Positions 32,816 to 41,955 of a DNA stretch of 64,000 bases are shown piece after piece. The notes below the pieces were generated by a model that saw nothing but the letters and a program-made list of their open reading frames with translations, was not told the origin of the DNA and did no database searches. The stretch's first letter is position 1, and each line of letters starts with the position of its first letter. Position numbers and translations under genes: made by a program. Source of the stretch: Lipingzhangella_A rawalii (lineage in GTDB: Bacteria > Actinomycetota > Actinomycetes > Streptosporangiales > Streptosporangiaceae); NCBI RefSeq assembly GCF_031628175.1, contig NZ_JAVLVT010000009.1, positions 62,001 through 126,000 of the forward strand, given 5' to 3'.

Positions 32816-34870
32816 TCAGCTGGCCGATCCAGTATGGCGGCGCGGCACGGGTTCGCTCTCGGCGGCGCGCAGAACCCAGCCCGGGACATCGGTCGCCTCC
32901 AGGGGCTCGGTGAAGTACCGCCCCTGCGCCACCGTGCAGCCCAGGGAACCGAGGACACTGGCGATCCGTCCGGACTCCACCCCCTCGGCAACCACCCGCA
33001 AGCCGAGGGTGCGCGCCAGGTGCACGGCCGATCCAACAATGACCTGGCCATCCGGAGTCTCGTCGATCTGACGGACAAAGGTCTCGTCCAGCTTCACCTC
33101 GGCGACGGGTAGCCCTCGCAGACGAGCGAGGGTGAAGTAGCCGGTACCGAAGTCGTCGAGGGACAGTTCCAGGCCGTGGTTGGCCAGGGCGACCATGGTC
33201 GGAACCACCGCCTCGGCCTCCTGGACCAGGACCCGTTCGCTGACCTCGAAGCGCAGCGCGTGTGGCGGAACCTCGTGGCGGCGGATGGCCGATGCGACGA
33301 TGTCCGGCAGGGACGGATCCAGGAGTTCCCGCCGTGAGAGGTTCACCGCCACCGGGACACACACCCCCTCGGACCACCACCGTGCGACCTGCGGCAGGGT
33401 GAGTTCCAGAACCTCGTGGGTGAAGCCACGCATCAGGTAGGAGTGCTCGATCACGTGGATGAACTCCTCCGGTGGCAACAGCCCCCGCTGGGGATGACGC
33501 CAGCGGACCAGGGCCTCCAGCCCCACGACCCGGCGGCTGGCGATATCCACGGCCGGCTGGTACCGCATCTCCAGTTCCTCCTCCACCAGGGCGCGCCGCA
33601 GCTCGCTGAACAGGCCGAGACGTGCGGTGGAGTTGCGGTCGTTGTGCGGGGCGTACAGTTCGACCCCGCTACGTCGCTCCTTGGCGACGTACATGGCCAC
33701 ATCGGCCCGCTGCATGAGCAGCTCGAAGTCCGTGGCGTGGCTGGGATACAGCGCGATGCCCACACTCGCCTCAAGGTCGAAATCCATTCCGTCCAGCCGG
33801 ATCGGCTCGGACAGGGCCACGCGCAGCCGGGCGGCCACCTCCCGAGCCGAGACGGCGTCGCGGATACGTGGCAGCAGGACCGCGAACTCGTCGCCGCCCA
33901 GACGGGCCACGAGATCCCCGGGACGCACGCTGTTGGTCAGCCGCTGGGCCACCAGGCGCAACAGCCGGTCACCGATGGGATGTCCGAGGGTGTCATTGAC
34001 CTCCTTGAACCGGTCCAGATCCAACAGCAGCAGCCCCACTCGGCCACCATGCTGACGCGCCTCCTCAAGCGCCTCCTCGGTCCGTAGGACGAGCAGCTTG
34101 CGGTTCGCCAGCGCGGTGAGCTCGTCGTGATTGGCCTGATGCTCCCGCTTCAGGGACAGGGTCGCGCTCGTGTACAGCGCGGCCAACGGGAAGAAGAACA
34201 GCGGAACGAGCCACACCGAGTGGGCCATCGCCACCACGACGAGCGGGGACAGGCTCAACAGCACGCTTGCCACGAATACGCGATGCCCCAGGTTCTTGGT
34301 GAGGGTGCGGCGCAGGGGAACGCGTTCGTGCATGGCCGAGGCGCACTCGACCAGCAGGAGATTGACCACGAAGTAGGCGGCACCCGCGGCCGCAACCACC
34401 AGCAGCTGGGGCCCTTCGGGGATCCACATGCTCGGTGCCGGATACAGGACACGGATAATCCCGTCCGCGACCCCGAGGCTGAGCGTGTACTGGGCCACGG
34501 TGAAGGCGATCCGGTACGGACCGCTGCGCTGCACGACCCCCGAGGTGATCGAGGCCAGGGCCTGGACAAGCGCGGCCACGGGCAAGCCGAAGAAGATCAC
34601 CAGGGCGAAGGCGAAGGGTAGCGAGGTCGGTGCCCCACTGTCCCGGGGAGAGTTCGGCAGGGCTATGGGCCGGAGCTCGCCCAGCACGACCATGCACAGG
34701 ACGACCCACAGCAGCGGCTGTTGGGCGAGCTGCACCATGGAGTCCATGCCGAGCGAGTACACGGCCAATCCCAGCAACGCGAGACCGGCCGCCGTGGTAC
34801 CTGCAAGGTACAGCCACAGCGGCGTCCCGAACCGTGGCCCGAACGGGCGGGCTCCCGTCGGATGTCCCAT
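32816..34870 (-). CDS. Membrane GGDEF-EAL cyclic-di-GMP protein (RmdB-like)
   Basis: A 684-residue protein with about eight hydrophobic segments in the first 240 residues, then GGDEF (ARLGGDEFAVLLP, with the preceding LLLLDLDRFKEVNDTLGH) and EAL (GLEALVRWRHP, VNLSRREL, SLDDFGTGYFTLARL, AEGVES) domains. The signature residues of both enzymes are present; no PAS domain is evident. Start ATG 34870. It is transcribed just upstream of gatC (86 bases) from its own promoter about 65 bases before the ATG. Streptomyces has a GGDEF-EAL gene, RmdB, in the corresponding place beside ligA; that equivalence is inferred from order and architecture. Confidence 0.87.
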   Translation of the reverse strand: MGHPTGARPFGPRFGTPLWLYLAGTTAAGLALLGLAVYSLGMDSMVQLAQQPLLWVVLCMVVLGELRPIALPNSPRDSGAPTSLPFAFALVIFFGLPVAALVQALASITSGVVQRSGPYRIAFTVAQYTLSLGVADGIIRVLYPAPSMWIPEGPQLLVVAAAGAAYFVVNLLLVECASAMHERVPLRRTLTKNLGHRVFVASVLLSLSPLVVVAMAHSVWLVPLFFFPLAALYTSATLSLKREHQANHDELTALANRKLLVLRTEEALEEARQHGGRVGLLLLDLDRFKEVNDTLGHPIGDRLLRLVAQRLTNSVRPGDLVARLGGDEFAVLLPRIRDAVSAREVAARLRVALSEPIRLDGMDFDLEASVGIALYPSHATDFELLMQRADVAMYVAKERRSGVELYAPHNDRNSTARLGLFSELRRALVEEELEMRYQPAVDIASRRVVGLEALVRWRHPQRGLLPPEEFIHVIEHSYLMRGFTHEVLELTLPQVARWWSEGVCVPVAVNLSRRELLDPSLPDIVASAIRRHEVPPHALRFEVSERVLVQEAEAVVPTMVALANHGLELSLDDFGTGYFTLARLRGLPVAEVKLDETFVRQIDETPDGQVIVGSAVHLARTLGLRVVAEGVESGRIASVLGSLGCTVAQGRYFTEPLEATDVPGWVLRAAESEPVPRRHTGSAS

Positions 34871-35312
34871 CGCCGCCTCAAGTGAACTGCGGAAGGTGCG
34901 TCTCCAGCTTACGCAGTTCGGTTACCTTCCGTCGCCTATAGCAAACTTCCTGTCATCAATCAACGCGCACGTGCCGCGTGGCGACAGTCAACGCAAGGGT
35001 AACCTATCGCTGTGGCCGATTGATTGCACAGTGCAACCTTTACCCAGCTTTGGGTAGGCGCACGGGTGTGTGCGAAGTTCGCCACTCCACGCAGCATCCG
35101 CTCTTGCACCCCACGGGGGTGGAGTTGCGGCGGCTCTGGCGTCTCGGGGACGCCCCCAGCCCATGAGGGTGCGGAAAGGCCGATGGGGGCGTTAGGGGCG
35201 GGACGCGCCTGGAGGCCCGTCGTCCCTTCTGCCTCACCGCGATCAGCGGGCCTTCCGCAAACCGCGTACCTCACCTCGCGGGACAGTCCAGCTAGCGCTC
35301 ACCAGCTAGCGC
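34871..35312. other. ligA - c-di-GMP gene intergenic region
   Basis: This 442-base region includes one of the least GC-rich stretches in the window (about 34920-35050) and the promoter listed at 34935-34963. No credible gene was found. ATTGATTGCACAGTGCAACC near 35018-35037 contains the short inverted repeat GTTGCACTGTGCAATC in reverse, a possible operator. The ligA end carries a 14-bp tandem duplication. Confidence 0.5.
34935..34963 (-). promoter_or_regulatory. Promoter of the RmdB-like gene
   Basis: TTGATT (34958-34963) and TATAGG (34935-34940) are spaced by 17 bases on the minus strand, followed by an untranslated leader of about 60 bases. Confidence 0.6.
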
Positions 35313-35315
35313 TCA
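35288..35315 (-). repeat. Tandem 14-bp duplication across the ligA stop codon
   Basis: CCAGCTAGCGCTCA occurs twice head to tail (35288-35301 and 35302-35315). The second unit contains the ligA TGA stop, so the first lies in the untranslated region. It looks like a recent slippage duplication without effect on the protein. Confidence 0.85.
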
Positions 35316-37487
35316 GCCTCCGTTGGCTGCGCCGGATTCGGCGTTGGCGCGGGCCGCGTCGGGACCGGCGTCCAACAGCAGCTGGAACCCGGCCTCGTCC
35401 AGGACCACCACCCCGAGCTGGAGCGCCTTGTCGTACTTGGAGCCGGGATTGTCACCGGCCACCACGAAGTCGGTGCGTTTGGACACGGATCCGGTAACCT
35501 TTCCGCCCCGCTCCTGGATCGCCTCCTTGGCCGTGTCCCGGGTGAATCCGCCGAGCGAACCGGTGACCACGACACTGTAGCCGTTCAGCGGACCAGGGCC
35601 TTCCGCGTCCCCCTCGGGACGAGGATCCGCCATTCGGACCCCGGCGGCACGCCACTTCGCCACGATGTCGCGGTGCCAGTCCACGCTGAACCACTCCACC
35701 ACCGACTGGGCGATCGTCGGCCCCACCCCGTCCACGGCGGCCAGGTCCTCCTCGTCCGCGGCGGCGATCGCGTCGAGGGAGCGGAAGTGGCGAGCCAGGG
35801 CCTGCGCCGCGGTCGGACCGACGTGCCGGATGGACAGGGCGACGAGAATCCGCCACAACGGACGCTGTTTGGCCTCTTCAAGGTGTTCGAACAGGGTGGA
35901 GACGATCTTCTTCGGTTCCCCCTCCTTGTTCGCGAAGAAGGTCACGACCTTCGGCTCACCGGTCCTGGGGTCGAGTTTGGGTTCGGTGGTGTCCGGATCC
36001 AGGACCAGGGTTCGGATCGGTAGCAACTGCTCGGTGGTGAGGTGGAACAGATCTCCCTCGTCCCGGACCGGAGGTTGCGCCGGTTCCAGCGGTTGGGTCA
36101 GGGCCGTGGCCCCCACATAGCCGAGGGCCTCGATATCCAGGGCCTTGCGGCTGGCGACGAAGGAGAGTCGTTCGCGAAGTTGGCCCTTACAGTAGCGACT
36201 GTTGGGGCAGCGAAGGTCGACGTCCCCCTCCTTCTGCTGACGCAGTTCCGTACCGCACTCCGGGCAGGTTTCCGGCATCTCGAACGGCCGTTCGGTCCCC
36301 GACCGCACCTCAGTCACCGGCCCCAGCACCTCGGGAATCACATCCCCCGCCTTGCGCAGTACCACCCGGTCGCCGATCAGGACACCCTTACGGCGAACCT
36401 CCTGGGCGTTGTGCAGCGTGGCGAACTCGACCTCCGATCCCGCCACCCGGACCGGCTCCAACACCGCGTAGGGCGTGACCCGCCCAGTGCGGCCCACGTT
36501 CACGCGCACGTCCACCAGCCGCGTGGTCACCTCCTCTGGTGGGTACTTGTAGGCGATTGCCCACCGCGGTGCGCGGCTGGTGGAGCCCAGGCGACGTTGC
36601 GTCACCACGTCGTCGACCTTCACCACAACGCCGTCAATCTCGAACGGAGGCTCGTGCCGGTGCTGGGCGTAGTAGTCGACATAGGCCCGCACCCCTGCGA
36701 GGTCGGAGACCACACGGTAGTGGTCGCTGACCGGAAGCCCCCAGGAACGCAGCAGTTCGTAGGCGTGCGACTGGTGGGTGAAGCTCACCCCACGGTGGGC
36801 GCCGACCCCGTGCACCACCATCGTCAGGGGGCGGGTCGCGCTCACTCTGGGATCCTTCTGCCGCAGCGAACCGGCCGCGGCGTTGCGGGGATTGGCGAAC
36901 GGGGTGCGGCCGTCGGCGACCAGGCCGGCGTTGAGCTCCTCGAAGTCCGCGACGGGCAGGAACACCTCTCCCCGCACCTCCACCAGCTCCGGGACCGGCG
37001 CCAGCGAGTCATCCAGCCGGTCCGGGACCGCCTCGATGGTGCGCACGTTCAACGTGATGTCCTCGCCGACACGCCCGTCCCCCCGGGTGGAGGCCCGTAC
37101 CAGGCGGCCCTGCTCATAGACGAGCGCCACGGCGAGCCCATCAATCTTCAGCTCACACAGATAGCCATGGATCTCGGTCTCGTTGGTGACCCGCTCGATC
37201 CAGGCCGCCAGCTCGGCCGGGTCGAAGGCGTTGTCGAGACTCTCCATGCGCTCCAGATGCTCTACCGGTGCGAACTCGGTGAGCACCGCCCCCACCTGCT
37301 GTGTGGGCGAGTCGGGTGTGCGCAACTGGGGGTGCTGCTCCTCCAGTTCCTCCAGCTCCCGCATCAGCGCGTCGAACTCGGCATCCGAGACGATCGGGCT
37401 GCCCAGGTAGTAGCGATAGCGGTGGTCGGCGACCTCCTGGCTGAGTTGGGCGTGTCGTTGACGTGGCCCCTGCTCTCCCGCGTTCAC
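35313..37487 (-). CDS. ligA: NAD-dependent DNA ligase
   Basis: A 724-residue bacterial ligase. It has domain Ia (YHRYRYYLGSPIVSDAEFDALM-type NAD binding), the adenylation motif CELKIDGLAVAL with active-site Lys, the OB fold, the zinc finger CPECGTEL...CPNSRYCKG, helix-hairpin-helix repeats (HVGPTAAQALA, VDGVGPTIAQSV) and the C-terminal BRCT domain (LNGYSVVVTGSLGGFTRDTAKEAIQERGGKV). It seals nicks in replication and repair. GTG 37487 follows AAGGGA and overlaps the upstream gene by four bases. Confidence 0.97.
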   Translation of the reverse strand: MNAGEQGPRQRHAQLSQEVADHRYRYYLGSPIVSDAEFDALMRELEELEEQHPQLRTPDSPTQQVGAVLTEFAPVEHLERMESLDNAFDPAELAAWIERVTNETEIHGYLCELKIDGLAVALVYEQGRLVRASTRGDGRVGEDITLNVRTIEAVPDRLDDSLAPVPELVEVRGEVFLPVADFEELNAGLVADGRTPFANPRNAAAGSLRQKDPRVSATRPLTMVVHGVGAHRGVSFTHQSHAYELLRSWGLPVSDHYRVVSDLAGVRAYVDYYAQHRHEPPFEIDGVVVKVDDVVTQRRLGSTSRAPRWAIAYKYPPEEVTTRLVDVRVNVGRTGRVTPYAVLEPVRVAGSEVEFATLHNAQEVRRKGVLIGDRVVLRKAGDVIPEVLGPVTEVRSGTERPFEMPETCPECGTELRQQKEGDVDLRCPNSRYCKGQLRERLSFVASRKALDIEALGYVGATALTQPLEPAQPPVRDEGDLFHLTTEQLLPIRTLVLDPDTTEPKLDPRTGEPKVVTFFANKEGEPKKIVSTLFEHLEEAKQRPLWRILVALSIRHVGPTAAQALARHFRSLDAIAAADEEDLAAVDGVGPTIAQSVVEWFSVDWHRDIVAKWRAAGVRMADPRPEGDAEGPGPLNGYSVVVTGSLGGFTRDTAKEAIQERGGKVTGSVSKRTDFVVAGDNPGSKYDKALQLGVVVLDEAGFQLLLDAGPDAARANAESGAANGG

Positions 37488-38518
37488 TTCCGGCCGTCCC
37501 TTCTCGGTTCCTCGCGCAGCACCCGAGCAGCTGTGTGACAGTCGGCGAGCACTTCGCGGACGGTCGTGGGCGCCAGCCCGACCAGTCCGCACCGTGGGGT
37601 GACGACAACAGTGTCACTGAGTGTCTCCGGATCCAGGCCGGTGCGGTGCCACAGTGTTCGTACCGGATCGACGGTAGCGGCCGGGTCCGACGGTTCGCCC
37701 CCGGTACGCGCCGCCAGCCCGAGAAAGAGTGCAATCCCGGCCTCGACCGCGGCTGCCAGGGGCTCGTCATGCTCCTCTTCCAGTAGCGTCGCATCCAGGC
37801 CCACGGCGCGAGCCCCCGAGCGGCGCAGCAGCTCGATCGGGGGGTTTTCGGCGCAGCAGTGGACCACGGGAACGGCACCGGCCGTCTCGATCACGGCACA
37901 GGCCTCCCGCAGATGCTCCTGGAGGGTGGTCGGATCGGGGGCGGCGATGCGGCCGTAGCCACTCGCTGTGGGCACGCGCCCGTCCCGGACAGCGGTCAGG
38001 GCGGGCTCGTCCAGCTGGACGACGAGGTGGCCACCCGGAATCCGCCGCTGAATCTCGGCCAGGTGGGCGGCCAGGCCCTCGGCGTGTGCGCAGGAGAGGT
38101 CGCGCACGGCCCCAGAATCGGCGAGCAGTGGCTGCCCGGTTCGCAGTTCGAGAGTGGCGGCCAGTGTCCACGGGCCGGCCAGCTGTAGCTTGAACGGGCC
38201 GGTGTAGCCCTGGGTGTGTTCCTCGGCCGCGTCCAGATCCGCCGACAGCAGGGAGCGTGCGCGCCAGAGGTCCCGTCCGGGCCGGTCGGCCACCCGCCAG
38301 CCGGAGGGCTGCACCTCCACCGGGAAGTCGACCAGTGTGGCCGCCGCGCGCCCGACCAGATCGGCCCCGGGCCCTCGGTCCGGGAGTTCGGCGAGATGGA
38401 CGAACTCGGGAAGCTCACCGGAGACGGTTCGTGCCGCCTCATCCGGCTCGGTTCCCGGGAGGGAGCCCACCCCGGTAACGCTTGCTCGGGGCCAGGGGAA
38501 ACGGTGCTGCTCACTCAT
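37484..38518 (-). CDS. MetE-like (cobalamin-independent methionine synthase C-terminal/UROD-type) protein
   Basis: A 344-residue stand-alone homologue of the catalytic barrel of MetE. It has VTGVGSLPGTEPDEAARTV at the N terminus, LQLAGPWTLAATLELRTGQPLL, VVQLDEPAL, and the candidate zinc ligands VVHCCAENPP and TPRCGLVGL. The stand-alone form lacks the folate-binding N-terminal half of MetE, so it may use another methyl donor; related actinobacterial genes next to ligA are merely labelled methionine synthase. Its stop overlaps the ligA GTG. ATG 38518 starts MSEQHRFPW. Confidence 0.75.
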   Translation of the reverse strand: MSEQHRFPWPRASVTGVGSLPGTEPDEAARTVSGELPEFVHLAELPDRGPGADLVGRAAATLVDFPVEVQPSGWRVADRPGRDLWRARSLLSADLDAAEEHTQGYTGPFKLQLAGPWTLAATLELRTGQPLLADSGAVRDLSCAHAEGLAAHLAEIQRRIPGGHLVVQLDEPALTAVRDGRVPTASGYGRIAAPDPTTLQEHLREACAVIETAGAVPVVHCCAENPPIELLRRSGARAVGLDATLLEEEHDEPLAAAVEAGIALFLGLAARTGGEPSDPAATVDPVRTLWHRTGLDPETLSDTVVVTPRCGLVGLAPTTVREVLADCHTAARVLREEPRRDGRK

Positions 38519-38588
38519 GGTGGACAGCTTAGGTGTGCTGGTGCGACCGGCCGCCACACGGCGGCGGGATCGCGTGGCGACCGGCGGT

Positions 38589-38626
38589 GTCCGGGCTGGC
38601 CGCGGGCCGTGCCGGCCAGCCCGGAC
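38589..38626 (-). terminator. Terminator hairpin after the chitinase gene
   Basis: GTCCGGGCTGGCC and GGCCAGCCCGGAC form a perfect 13-bp stem with a 12-base loop, starting 10 bases beyond the chitinase stop on the minus strand. There is no U-tract. Confidence 0.7.
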
Positions 38627-38635
38627 GTTGGGGGG

Positions 38636-39895
38636 TTAGCAGGAGCCCAGCTGCTCCCAGGGTCCCCACTGGGTGTGCTCGGGGGTGTCACCCTGGGTCC
38701 AGTGTCGGGCCTCGTAGACGAAACCCTCGTAGCTCACCTGGTCACCGGAGGTGTAAACATCGCCCGCGGTCCACTGCGGCACCTCGCATTCGCCCGGGTC
38801 ACCCGGGTCGCCCGGATCGCCGGGGTCACCCGGATCGCCGGGGTCACCCGGGTCGCCGGGGGTATCTCCGGTGCCAAGATGCCCGCCAACCGCGTCAGCG
38901 AAGGCGTACCCGTTCGTCGCGTCCCAGTTCACCGACCAGGTCATCGCGCCACCGATCTCCCCGTAGGGCGTCTCCGGGCTGAAGTCCCCGCAGCCCGTTC
39001 CCTCCTCCAGGCACTCGATCGCGCGGATGACGTCCGCCGGGGGCTGGTACCCGCCGGCGGGGGCGGCCTCGGGAATGGCCGGAAGTCCCAGGGCCACCTG
39101 TTCGGGAGCCAGACCGATGTCCTCGATCAGGATGCAGGCCTGCGCCGTGACGAAGTCGACCGTCCCCTGGGAGTAGACCTGGTCATCACAGCCCATCATG
39201 GATCCGGAGTTGTAGTACTGCGTGTGGACGACGGTGAGAATATCGGCGACGTTGCCAGCCAGCTCGTAGTAGCCGTCGGGGAACTGGAAGTCCAGGGTCT
39301 GCGGCGCCATGGTCAGCATGAGGTCGTCACCGGCTGCCGTGACCGCATCCTCGAGCGTGTGCAGGGCCGAACCGAGGTGTTCGGCGTCGATTCCGTGCTC
39401 CAGGTCGATGTCGACACCGTCGAACCCGTACTCGTCCATCAGGTCCTGGGTGGTCTGGGCGAAGTTCTCGGCCTCCGTGGGGTTGGTAACGTCCACATGC
39501 CCCAGTTCTCCACCCACGGAGATCACGACGCGACGGCCCTCGTCCTGGAGCTCGGCGATGTCGTCCACGAACTCCTGCTCGCTGTAGCCGCCCAGCTCGT
39601 CGCTGTTCAGGTTGAAGGTGATCCCGCCGGGCAGGGTGGGGTGGTTGTCCGCGAAGGCCACGGCGACCACGTTGTAGGCATCGGGAACGTCGCCCAGTTC
39701 CAGGACGGTCGAATCGTTGTCGAAGTTGTGCCAGTATCCGGTCAGCCACTGCTGACTCTGGAGCGTCTCCGCCTCCGGATCTGTGGGGGCGTCCGCATGT
39801 GCGGTGGCGGTAGCGAGCGCAGTCGGAACCGCCAGCAGGACTGTGCTGAGTGACGCCACCACAGTGGCGAGTGATCGGGGTCGGGTACGGGTCAA
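38636..39895 (-). CDS. Secreted GH18 chitinase with C-terminal chitin-binding domain
   Basis: A 419-residue exported enzyme. After a signal peptide (cleavage near AHA-DAP) comes a GH18 barrel with VVISVGGELG and the catalytic DGVDIDLE, which fits DxxDxDxE with the final Glu as acid. A (PGD)-repeat linker encoded by 9-bp repeats at 38791-38862 joins it to a CBM5/12 module (WTAGDVYTSGDQVSYEGFVYEA...WEQLGSC) that binds chitin. The start is TTG 39895, five bases after GAGGAGG; an ATG 51 bases upstream lacks such a site. Together with the DasD-like gene at the window start this indicates chitin use. Confidence 0.9.
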   Translation of the reverse strand: MTRTRPRSLATVVASLSTVLLAVPTALATATAHADAPTDPEAETLQSQQWLTGYWHNFDNDSTVLELGDVPDAYNVVAVAFADNHPTLPGGITFNLNSDELGGYSEQEFVDDIAELQDEGRRVVISVGGELGHVDVTNPTEAENFAQTTQDLMDEYGFDGVDIDLEHGIDAEHLGSALHTLEDAVTAAGDDLMLTMAPQTLDFQFPDGYYELAGNVADILTVVHTQYYNSGSMMGCDDQVYSQGTVDFVTAQACILIEDIGLAPEQVALGLPAIPEAAPAGGYQPPADVIRAIECLEEGTGCGDFSPETPYGEIGGAMTWSVNWDATNGYAFADAVGGHLGTGDTPGDPGDPGDPGDPGDPGDPGDPGECEVPQWTAGDVYTSGDQVSYEGFVYEARHWTQGDTPEHTQWGPWEQLGSC

Positions 39896-40060
39896 GGGTG
39901 CCTCCTCGACGTCGTTGGGGGTCGGCGACGTGGTACGGCCCGTCATGACCTGTACGCACGGAACGGCCCATCATCCCGCCGCGGTGAACGGCACCATTCC
40001 GGCCACACAGGCCACCCCTGGAGGGTGATCTGGAACACACCCACCAAGAACTGTAAACAA

Positions 40061-40089
40061 AATTAATAGAAAAGTGGATCTTGGGTCAA
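40061..40089 (-). promoter_or_regulatory. Chitinase promoter candidate
   Basis: TTGACC (40084-40089) and TTAATT (40061-40066) are 17 bases apart in a conspicuously AT-rich stretch, giving a leader of about 160 bases. I found no DasR-type TGGTCTAGACCA operator here. Confidence 0.5.
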
Positions 40090-40134
40090 TGCCCCGGGAC
40101 GCTCGCCACGCCTCCGCCCACGCCGGAGAGCCGG

Positions 40135-40665
40135 TCAGGGGCCGATAGCCGCCTGAGTTTCCTGGTGGCCCGTCGCCTCCTGGGCAGCAGCGGACCGACC
40201 CGCGTTCCGACGTCGCCACCGGATCCATCCCAGGATGACCAGGACGGTCACCGCCACCGCGCTCACCGCGAGCTCCGGGGACGTCACGAACAGGGACCAC
40301 CATGCGGCGAACACCGCCATTCCGCCCAGACTGTAGATGGCGGCCCAGGCCAGACAGCCGAGGAACATGGCCACCAGATAGCGGCCGAAACGCATCTGCA
40401 TAGCCCCGGCACTGAAGTTGATCGCCGTCTGAATGCCCACGGTGAGAAAGGAGACCGTCACGGCTGGGGGTCCGAACCGGTTGATCGCCCGCTCGGCACG
40501 CTCCAACTTCGCACCCAGCCGGGTGGCGATCCGGCTGCGGTGCAGGCTGAGGCTCACACCCCGTCCCAACCAGTAGGTGGCCTGCGCCCGCAGGAAGACG
40601 ATGCCCAGCAGGGAGAGGTAGACACCCCACAGTGGCCACCCCTGCATGAACTCCATGTAGGACAT
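40135..40665 (-). CDS. Short DedA/VTT-family membrane protein, probably iron-regulated
   Basis: A 176-residue protein with about four to five membrane segments. YWLGRGVSLSLHRSRIATRLG, followed by INRFGPPAVTVSFLTVGIQTAINFSAGAMQMRFGRYLVAMFLGCLAWAA, corresponds to the VTT core of DedA proteins, including the re-entrant loop and the GxxxxxxxRF segment. The N-terminal part is shorter than in full DedA proteins. DedA members act in lipid carrier recycling and membrane homeostasis. GGAGGGG precedes ATG 40665. An IdeR/DmdR-like iron box lies 22 bases upstream of the start, which is unusual for the family. Confidence 0.72.
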   Translation of the reverse strand: MSYMEFMQGWPLWGVYLSLLGIVFLRAQATYWLGRGVSLSLHRSRIATRLGAKLERAERAINRFGPPAVTVSFLTVGIQTAINFSAGAMQMRFGRYLVAMFLGCLAWAAIYSLGGMAVFAAWWSLFVTSPELAVSAVAVTVLVILGWIRWRRRNAGRSAAAQEATGHQETQAAIGP

Positions 40666-40686
40666 GCCACCCCTCCGGCCCGCAGG

Positions 40687-40705
40687 TTAACTATGCCTAA
40701 CCTAA
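40687..40705 (-). promoter_or_regulatory. IdeR/DmdR-type iron box
   Basis: The minus strand reads TTAGGTTAGGCATAGTTAA, matching the 19-bp DtxR-family consensus TTAGGTTAGSCTAACCTAA at about 15 positions, with the left half and centre perfect. A further TAGG unit upstream extends it. Its position just ahead of the DedA-like start fits repression when iron is plentiful. Confidence 0.68.
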
Positions 40706-40765
40706 CCTACCCACGATGATAGTGCGCAGCCACGAGCCGGCCGCCCGGGCACCTCGCGGGCCGGT

Positions 40766-41860
40766 CTAGCCAGACACGGCTGACCGGTCCCGGTTCCGTG
40801 TCCGTGCGATGGTGCCGGAGGCCAGAACCGTGTCAGCGCTCGGCCCGCCGTACAACACGGCCGCCTGCCCCGCAGCCACCCCCCGGGCAGGCTCGTCCAA
40901 CTCGATCACGAGCTCCCCGGAACGCTCCCAGGCGCGACAGGCCTGAACCTCGCCGTGGGCGCTGAGCTGAACCGCACAGGCCACGGGCTCCGCCGTGGGC
41001 TCCGTCCCGGACCACACGGGGCGCTCGGCCACGATCTCGGTCACGTCCAGCGCCTCGGCCGGGCCAACCGTCACAGTGTTCTCCACCGGTTCGATCGACA
41101 ACACGTACCGACGGTGGGGCGCTCCCGAGAGGTTCAGCCCACGCCGCTGCCCCACAGTGAACTGGTGCGCCCCCGCGTGCGTTCCGACAACCGCACCGTC
41201 CTCGTCCAGCACCGGGCCCTGCTCACTGCCGAGACGCTCGTTGAGGAACCCGGCGGTGTCGCCATCCGGGATGAAGCAGATGTCATGGCTGTCCGGCTTC
41301 TGGGCCACGGCGAGATCGCGTCGCGCCGCCTCCGCGCGCACCTCGTCCTTGGTCATTCCCCCCAGCGGGAACATGGCGTGCGCCAGCTGGTCGGGGCGCA
41401 GTACAGCCAGCACGTAGGACTGGTCCTTGCCCGGGTCCACGCTACGCACCAGACGGCCGTCCACAAGGCGCGCGTGGTGCCCCGTGCACACCGCGTCGAA
41501 GCCGAGGGCCACGGCCCGGTCCAGCACCGCCGCGAACTTGATCTTCTCGTTGCAGCGTAGGCACGGATTGGGCGTGCGGCCCTGGGCGTAGGAACTCACG
41601 AAATCCTGGACCACATCCCGGTCGAACTCCTCGGCCATGTCCCAGACATAGAAGGGAATCCCGATCACGTCGGCCGCCCGGCGGGCGTCCCGGGAGTCCT
41701 CGACGGTGCAGCACCCCCGCGCCCCACTGCGGTAGGACCGTGGATTCTTCGCCAGCGCCAGATGAACGCCGGTAACCTCGTGGCCAGCCTCAACCGCGCG
41801 CGCGGCGGCGACGGCGGAGTCGACTCCTCCGGACATGGCAGCAAGAACACGCAAGCTCAT
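40766..41860 (-). CDS. mnmA: tRNA-specific 2-thiouridylase
   Basis: A 364-residue PP-loop enzyme that thiolates U34 of tRNA-Lys, -Glu and -Gln with UUN anticodons. The ATP-binding SGGVDS is at residues 10-15; GRTPNPCLRCNEKIKF holds the first catalytic Cys and HDICFIPDGD the second, which carries the persulfide; the C-terminal beta barrel follows. The sulfur is probably delivered by the cysteine desulfurase encoded at 43348-44523. The tRNA genes in this window have C34 and would not be substrates. Confidence 0.95.
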   Translation of the reverse strand: MSLRVLAAMSGGVDSAVAAARAVEAGHEVTGVHLALAKNPRSYRSGARGCCTVEDSRDARRAADVIGIPFYVWDMAEEFDRDVVQDFVSSYAQGRTPNPCLRCNEKIKFAAVLDRAVALGFDAVCTGHHARLVDGRLVRSVDPGKDQSYVLAVLRPDQLAHAMFPLGGMTKDEVRAEAARRDLAVAQKPDSHDICFIPDGDTAGFLNERLGSEQGPVLDEDGAVVGTHAGAHQFTVGQRRGLNLSGAPHRRYVLSIEPVENTVTVGPAEALDVTEIVAERPVWSGTEPTAEPVACAVQLSAHGEVQACRAWERSGELVIELDEPARGVAAGQAAVLYGGPSADTVLASGTIARTRNRDRSAVSG

Positions 41861-41955
41861 AGTGCCCCCAGCCTATGCGCAACCACGGCCTCCCCCGGCC
41901 CCTCGTGCCCCCGGCCGCGAACAGGCGGTACTGGTGCTCTGCCAGTATTGGAGAC

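Noticed and set aside
39896..40134. DasR operator or direct-repeat operator at the chitinase promoter
   Set aside because: No TGGTCTAGACCA-like site or the Streptomyces chitinase direct repeat is present in the leader or promoter.
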